A stretch of DNA of 54,732 bases from positions 1-54,732 of the forward strand of contig JAUNJZ010000016.1 of NCBI GenBank assembly GCA_030533085.1. Direction: 5' to 3'. This DNA comes from Synergistaceae bacterium (GTDB taxonomy: Bacteria; Synergistota; Synergistia; Synergistales; Synergistaceae). Shown here piece by piece: positions 51,279 through 54,732 of this stretch (positions are counted from its first letter, which is position 1; each line of letters opens with the position of its first letter). A program made the translations under genes and the position numbers. Under the pieces are notes generated by a model. It had not been told where the DNA came from. It worked only from the letters and a program-made list of their open reading frames with translations, and made no database searches.

Positions 51279-54125
51279 ATGGCAAAGGAAATGACAGAGG
51301 CACAGCTTGCGGCCAGCTACGTCACCAAGAAGCTCACCATCAACGGCGTGCCGCGCCGCGTGATGGGGAAGCCCGACGTGACGCTGCTTACCGTCCTTCG
51401 CGAGCAGCTCAAGATGACGGGAACGAAGCGCGGCTGCGACTGCGGTCAGTGCGGCGTCTGCAACGTCATACTCAACGGCAAGGTGGTGCGCGCCTGTATC
51501 ACGCGCTGGAAGAACGTTCCTGAATTCTCTGAGATCACGACGATCGAAGGGATAGGCACGCCCGACAATCTCCACGCCATGCAGTGGGCGATGATCGTCT
51601 GCGGCGCGATTCAGTGCGGCTTCTGCACACCGGGCTTCATCGTCTGCGGAAAGGCGCTGCTGGATCAGAACCCGAACCCGACGCGCGAAGAGGTTCGCGA
51701 CTGGTTCGGCAAAAACTGGATGGCCTGCCGCTGCACCGGCTACAAACAGATAGTTGACGCGGTAATGAAGGCCGCCGCTATTATCCGCGGCGAGGAGAAG
51801 ATAGAAGATCTGGCCAAGATGTACAAGCCGGGAGATAAGGTCTGGAATTCAAGCTATCCGCGTCCGAACGCGGTGTTCAAGGCGACGGGGCTTTGGGACT
51901 TCGGCGATGACGACCGCCTGAAGCTGCCCGAGGAATTCCTTTTCGCATATCCCTACGCCCTTGAAGGCGTGCGCCACGCGAAGGTCAACAAGATTGACGT
52001 TAGCGAAGCCGAGAAGTGCGAAGGCGTCGTGAAGGTCTGCACCTACAAGGACGTCAAGGGTACGAACCGCCTGCGCGGCCAGATAAACTGCGATTCCGCC
52101 GTTGTCGACGGCTGGGAGCGCCGCATCATGGTCGAAGAGGGCGACAAGATCCGCCAGTGGGGCGATATCGTAGCCGTCGTCGTCGCTGACAACGAAAAGC
52201 ACGCGCGCGCCGCTGCGCAGAAGATCAAGGTCGATTACGAGCAGCTGCCGGAGCTCGTAGACGTTCGCGAGGCTATCAAGCCAGACGCGGTGAAGGTATT
52301 TGACGACTGCCCCGGTATCGACGGTATGCCCAATGCCTGGAACAAGCGCTGCTTTGCGAAGGGCGAAGAGCCGGACGACGCCATTGCGAAGGCTCCCTAT
52401 GTGGTCGACGACGAATTCTACAGCTCGCGCCAGCCGCACATGGTTCTTGAGGCCGACTGCGGATACGCCTATTACGACGAGGAAGGGCGCGTAACGATTC
52501 ATTCAAAATCCTGCGCCATTTACTTCGCTATAGTCAAGCTTGCCAGAGGCATCGGACTGCCGCCGTCGAAGATTCGCATCATTGAGAACAACATGGGCGC
52601 CTCTTTCGGCTACAAGACCACCGTCACAAACGAGCAGTATCTTGCCCTTGCCCTCATGGCGACGGGACGTCCGGTCTATATGCGCGTCAATATGAAGGAG
52701 CACAACCAGCGCACGCCGAAGCGTTCGCCCTCCTTCATGCACATCAGAGCGGCCGCGGATGAAAAGGGCAAGCTCGTCGGCGTCGAAGGAACCTGCTGGA
52801 TCGATCACGGCCCCTGCAGCGAATCCGCGAACGACCTTACGAACAAGAGCGGACAGTTCTTCTTCTCGCCCTACGCGTATGACAATATGCGCGTAACGGC
52901 ATATACGATTTGGACGAACCACCGCTGGAGCTCGGCCTTCCGCGCCTACGGCTCGCCGCAGATATACTGGGGCACCGAAACGGCGATGGATATGCTTGCC
53001 TATAAGTGCGGCATGGATCCCTACGATTTCCGCGAACAGAATCTCCTCGAGTGGGAGCCGTTCACGGAGAATCCGCGCGGCCACTTCCCCTCAGGACATG
53101 CGCCGGAGGTATTCCCGCTGCCTGAAATGATGAAGAAGGCTCGCCCCGCCTATGAAGAGATGAAGAAAAAGGCTCAGGAGCTTTCAACGCCCGATAAGAA
53201 ATACGGCGTCGGCGTTTCGGTCAGCATCTACAACGCGAATGACGACGGAGCTGACGAATCAGCCAGCAACATCGAGCTGCTCAAAGACGGAAGCGTCATG
53301 ATTTACAACACCTGGGAGGATCACGGACAGGGGGCGGATATCGGCACCGTGGGTACGGCTCACGAGGCGCTGAAGCCGCTTGGACTTGCCCCCGAACAGA
53401 TAAAGCTCTTCATGAACGACACTGCGCGCTGCCCGAACAGCGGAGCCGCCGCGGCGAGCCGTTCACAGACGATGACCGGAAACGCGATAGTCGACAGCTG
53501 CAAAAAGCTCCTTGACGCGATGCGCAAGGAGGACGGCACATACCGTACTTACGATGAAATGGTCGCGGAGAATATCCCGACCTTCTACGAAGGCAAGTCC
53601 TACGCCCAGATCCTGCACAAGGACGGCTCTATCGAGAACTGCGGCGGCAACGACAAGGATACCGGTATCGGCAAACCCTTCGCCTTCCACATGTTCGCCG
53701 TCAACCTCGCGATGGTCTCTGTAGATATGAAAACCTACAAGGCGCACTGCGAGAAGTTCGTCCTCTGCGGCGACGTCGGAGTCATCAACAACTATCTTGT
53801 CGTCGATGGCCAGCAGTACGGCGGCGTCGCGCAGGGCATCGGCCTCGCGCTTACGGAGGATTTCCTTGACGAATCGAAGTACAACAACTTTGTAGTCATG
53901 GGCTTCCCCTACATCAAGGACATTCCGGACGATCTCGTGCTGATTCAGTCTGAAGTGCCGCGCCCGCTCGGCCCCTTCGGAGCTTCAGGAACCGGCGAAA
54001 TGCCGCTTTCCGGCCCGCACGCCGCGGTATGCAACGCTATCTATGCCGCCTGCGGAGCGCGCGTCAAGACTATCCCGGCAATTCCGGAGAGAATCAAGGC
54101 CGCCCTCGAAGAGGCGAAGAAGTAA
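51279..54125 (+). CDS. Molybdenum hydroxylase, aldehyde oxidoreductase-like, one chain
   Basis: 948 residues with the order [2Fe-2S] plant-type domain, second [2Fe-2S] helical domain, Moco-binding large domains, and no FAD domain, like Desulfovibrio aldehyde oxidoreductase (Mop). First cluster: Cys53, 58, 61 and 73 (GCDCGQCGVC), with an extra Cys55. Second: Cys113, 116, 150 and 152 (CGFCTPGF, ACRCTGY). Moco contacts include GASFGYKT, AFRAYGSPQ and GQGADIGTV; the catalytic Glu907 sits in GTGEMPLSGPHAA. The substrate could be an aldehyde or N-heterocycle. ATG 51279 has GGGAGGA 8 bases upstream. No cofactor-maturation gene or separate FAD subunit is nearby. Confidence 0.92.
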   Translation: MAKEMTEAQLAASYVTKKLTINGVPRRVMGKPDVTLLTVLREQLKMTGTKRGCDCGQCGVCNVILNGKVVRACITRWKNVPEFSEITTIEGIGTPDNLHAMQWAMIVCGAIQCGFCTPGFIVCGKALLDQNPNPTREEVRDWFGKNWMACRCTGYKQIVDAVMKAAAIIRGEEKIEDLAKMYKPGDKVWNSSYPRPNAVFKATGLWDFGDDDRLKLPEEFLFAYPYALEGVRHAKVNKIDVSEAEKCEGVVKVCTYKDVKGTNRLRGQINCDSAVVDGWERRIMVEEGDKIRQWGDIVAVVVADNEKHARAAAQKIKVDYEQLPELVDVREAIKPDAVKVFDDCPGIDGMPNAWNKRCFAKGEEPDDAIAKAPYVVDDEFYSSRQPHMVLEADCGYAYYDEEGRVTIHSKSCAIYFAIVKLARGIGLPPSKIRIIENNMGASFGYKTTVTNEQYLALALMATGRPVYMRVNMKEHNQRTPKRSPSFMHIRAAADEKGKLVGVEGTCWIDHGPCSESANDLTNKSGQFFFSPYAYDNMRVTAYTIWTNHRWSSAFRAYGSPQIYWGTETAMDMLAYKCGMDPYDFREQNLLEWEPFTENPRGHFPSGHAPEVFPLPEMMKKARPAYEEMKKKAQELSTPDKKYGVGVSVSIYNANDDGADESASNIELLKDGSVMIYNTWEDHGQGADIGTVGTAHEALKPLGLAPEQIKLFMNDTARCPNSGAAAASRSQTMTGNAIVDSCKKLLDAMRKEDGTYRTYDEMVAENIPTFYEGKSYAQILHKDGSIENCGGNDKDTGIGKPFAFHMFAVNLAMVSVDMKTYKAHCEKFVLCGDVGVINNYLVVDGQQYGGVAQGIGLALTEDFLDESKYNNFVVMGFPYIKDIPDDLVLIQSEVPRPLGPFGASGTGEMPLSGPHAAVCNAIYAACGARVKTIPAIPERIKAALEEAKK

Positions 54126-54160
54126 CGGAGACTCAGGCGCGTTAAAGCCTGAATGACTTA

Positions 54161-54196
54161 AAGGGCCGGCATGGAATCTTTTCATGTCGGCCTTTG
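54161..54196 (+). terminator. Terminator of the molybdenum hydroxylase gene
   Basis: GGCCGGCATG pairs with CATGTCGGCC (one G-U pair), flanked by AAAG and CTTT. A second small hairpin TCAGGC/GCCTGA lies at 54133-54153. Confidence 0.8.
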
Positions 54197-54250
54197 CCGT
54201 TTTATGATAGACTATTTATATGAAAACAGCTTGCGATTTGGAGGGATACG

Positions 54251-54679
54251 ATGAGCGAAAAGAAAAATTACGGCTCGATATATGAGCTTCCGCTGCAAAA
54301 CGCCTCGGCCTTGGCGCCGGATATTGAAAAGAGGACCATCTACGGCCCCGAGGGAGATGTCTGGAAGGATTATGTAATGCGCCACTTCATCCTCCCGGCG
54401 CACAAGGGAATACCCGCGCATGTTCACGACTGGGATCACCTTATGTTCACCCTCTCCGGCGACGGCGTTGTGGAGGTTGAGGAGGAAGAGGGAAAGAGAA
54501 CTCCCTATCATATGAAGACCGGCTACTGGACGCGCGTCCCCGGAGGCCTAGTCCACGAGTATAAGAACGACGCCGATATACCGCTTGAATTCTTCTGCAT
54601 AGTCCCGACCTGCGGCGACCCGCACGCAAAAAAATATTCAATGCGCGCGGAACGGGCGAAGCGCAAGGAAGAGGCGTAA
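54251..54679 (+). CDS. Cupin-domain protein
   Basis: 142 residues, a single cupin barrel. Metal-ligand candidates are His57, His59 and His63 in PAHVHDWDHLMF and His102 in RVPGGLVHEY, separated by FTLSGDGVVEVEEEEGK. Could be an isomerase, dioxygenase or sensor; no closer reading is possible. Ribosome site TTGGAGGG precedes the ATG. A group II intron is inserted 2 bases after its stop codon. Confidence 0.82.
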   Translation: MSEKKNYGSIYELPLQNASALAPDIEKRTIYGPEGDVWKDYVMRHFILPAHKGIPAHVHDWDHLMFTLSGDGVVEVEEEEGKRTPYHMKTGYWTRVPGGLVHEYKNDADIPLEFFCIVPTCGDPHAKKYSMRAERAKRKEEA

Positions 54680-54681
54680 AA

Positions 54682-54732
54682 ATCGAGTAGGAGGCTACCC
54701 ATTAGTTGAGCAGCCGACCTCTCACACCACCG
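54682..54732 (-). mobile_element. 3' end of a group II intron (partial)
   Basis: On the minus strand the window begins CGGTGGTGTGAGAGG, the end of domain V. Domain VI follows as GGCTGCTC-AACTAAT-GGGTAGCC (8 bp with two G-U pairs; loop contains the A-rich turn), then TCCTACTCGAT, the characteristic 3' terminus of bacterial group II introns. The intron body with its reverse transcriptase lies beyond the window. Confidence 0.78.

Overview
The window looks like part of a fermentative anaerobe of the phylum Synergistota (Cloacibacillus/Synergistes-like). Three things point that way. A huge secreted protein ends in a Cys-containing GC-x-x-G / hydrophobic / RRKK tail of the Synergist-CTERM type. There is a complete Na+-linked methylmalonyl-CoA branch for making propionate from amino-acid carbon. 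Oxygen-sensitive systems are common: glycyl radical enzymes, an A-type flavoprotein, an 8Fe ferredoxin and a molybdenum hydroxylase. No rRNA, tRNA or CRISPR array was seen. Both edges look like mobile DNA. The first ~50 bases carry tandem transposon-end-like repeats and the last ~50 bases are the 3' end of a group II intron, so this may be a whole contig broken at repeats.

Layout, left to right. (1) 0.1-7 kb, + strand: 4-alpha-glucanotransferase, an LTA-synthase-like phosphoglycerol transferase, a membrane family-2 glycosyltransferase, an LplT-like transporter and a class II aldolase, mostly envelope or carbohydrate functions. (2) 7-12 kb: a small ferredoxin, an NhaC-type antiporter, a PH-like membrane protein, a DUF3298 lipoprotein/periplasmic protein and an FprA flavodiiron protein. 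(3) 12-18.4 kb: methylmalonyl-CoA mutase (two subunits), epimerase, and methylmalonyl-CoA decarboxylase alpha, delta, biotin carrier and beta, one Na+-pumping propionate module. (4) 18.6-22.4 kb: a 1245-residue c-di-GMP protein with degenerate GGDEF, intact EAL and trailing PAS domains. (5) 22.6-30.1 kb: a FadR-type regulator diverging from activase-GRE-GRE-activase, a paired glycyl radical enzyme cluster whose substrate cannot be assigned. (6) 30.3-34.8 kb, - strand: TIGR04076-type protein and a complete arginine-to-spermidine operon speD-speA-speE-speB. (7) 35-40.3 kb, - strand: an ABC importer with a DUF3798 binding protein. (8) 40.6-43.4 kb: an M24 peptidase, a methyltransferase and an IclR regulator. 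(9) 43.5-49.6 kb: a very large adhesin-like protein whose start and signal peptide are separated from the rest by a 12-C tract that puts them out of frame in this copy. (10) 49.8-54.7 kb: a molybdenum-cofactor riboswitch in front of an orphan CitB-like response regulator, a second structured leader RNA in front of a molybdenum hydroxylase, a cupin protein and the intron end.

The strongest leads are the poly-C tract, which would switch on the surface protein at 10 or 13 Cs; the two Moco-related leader RNAs controlling a regulator and a molybdoenzyme rather than cofactor synthesis genes; and the tandem glycyl radical enzyme cluster with two dissimilar activases. All functions are from reading motifs and context; no database search or alignment was run.
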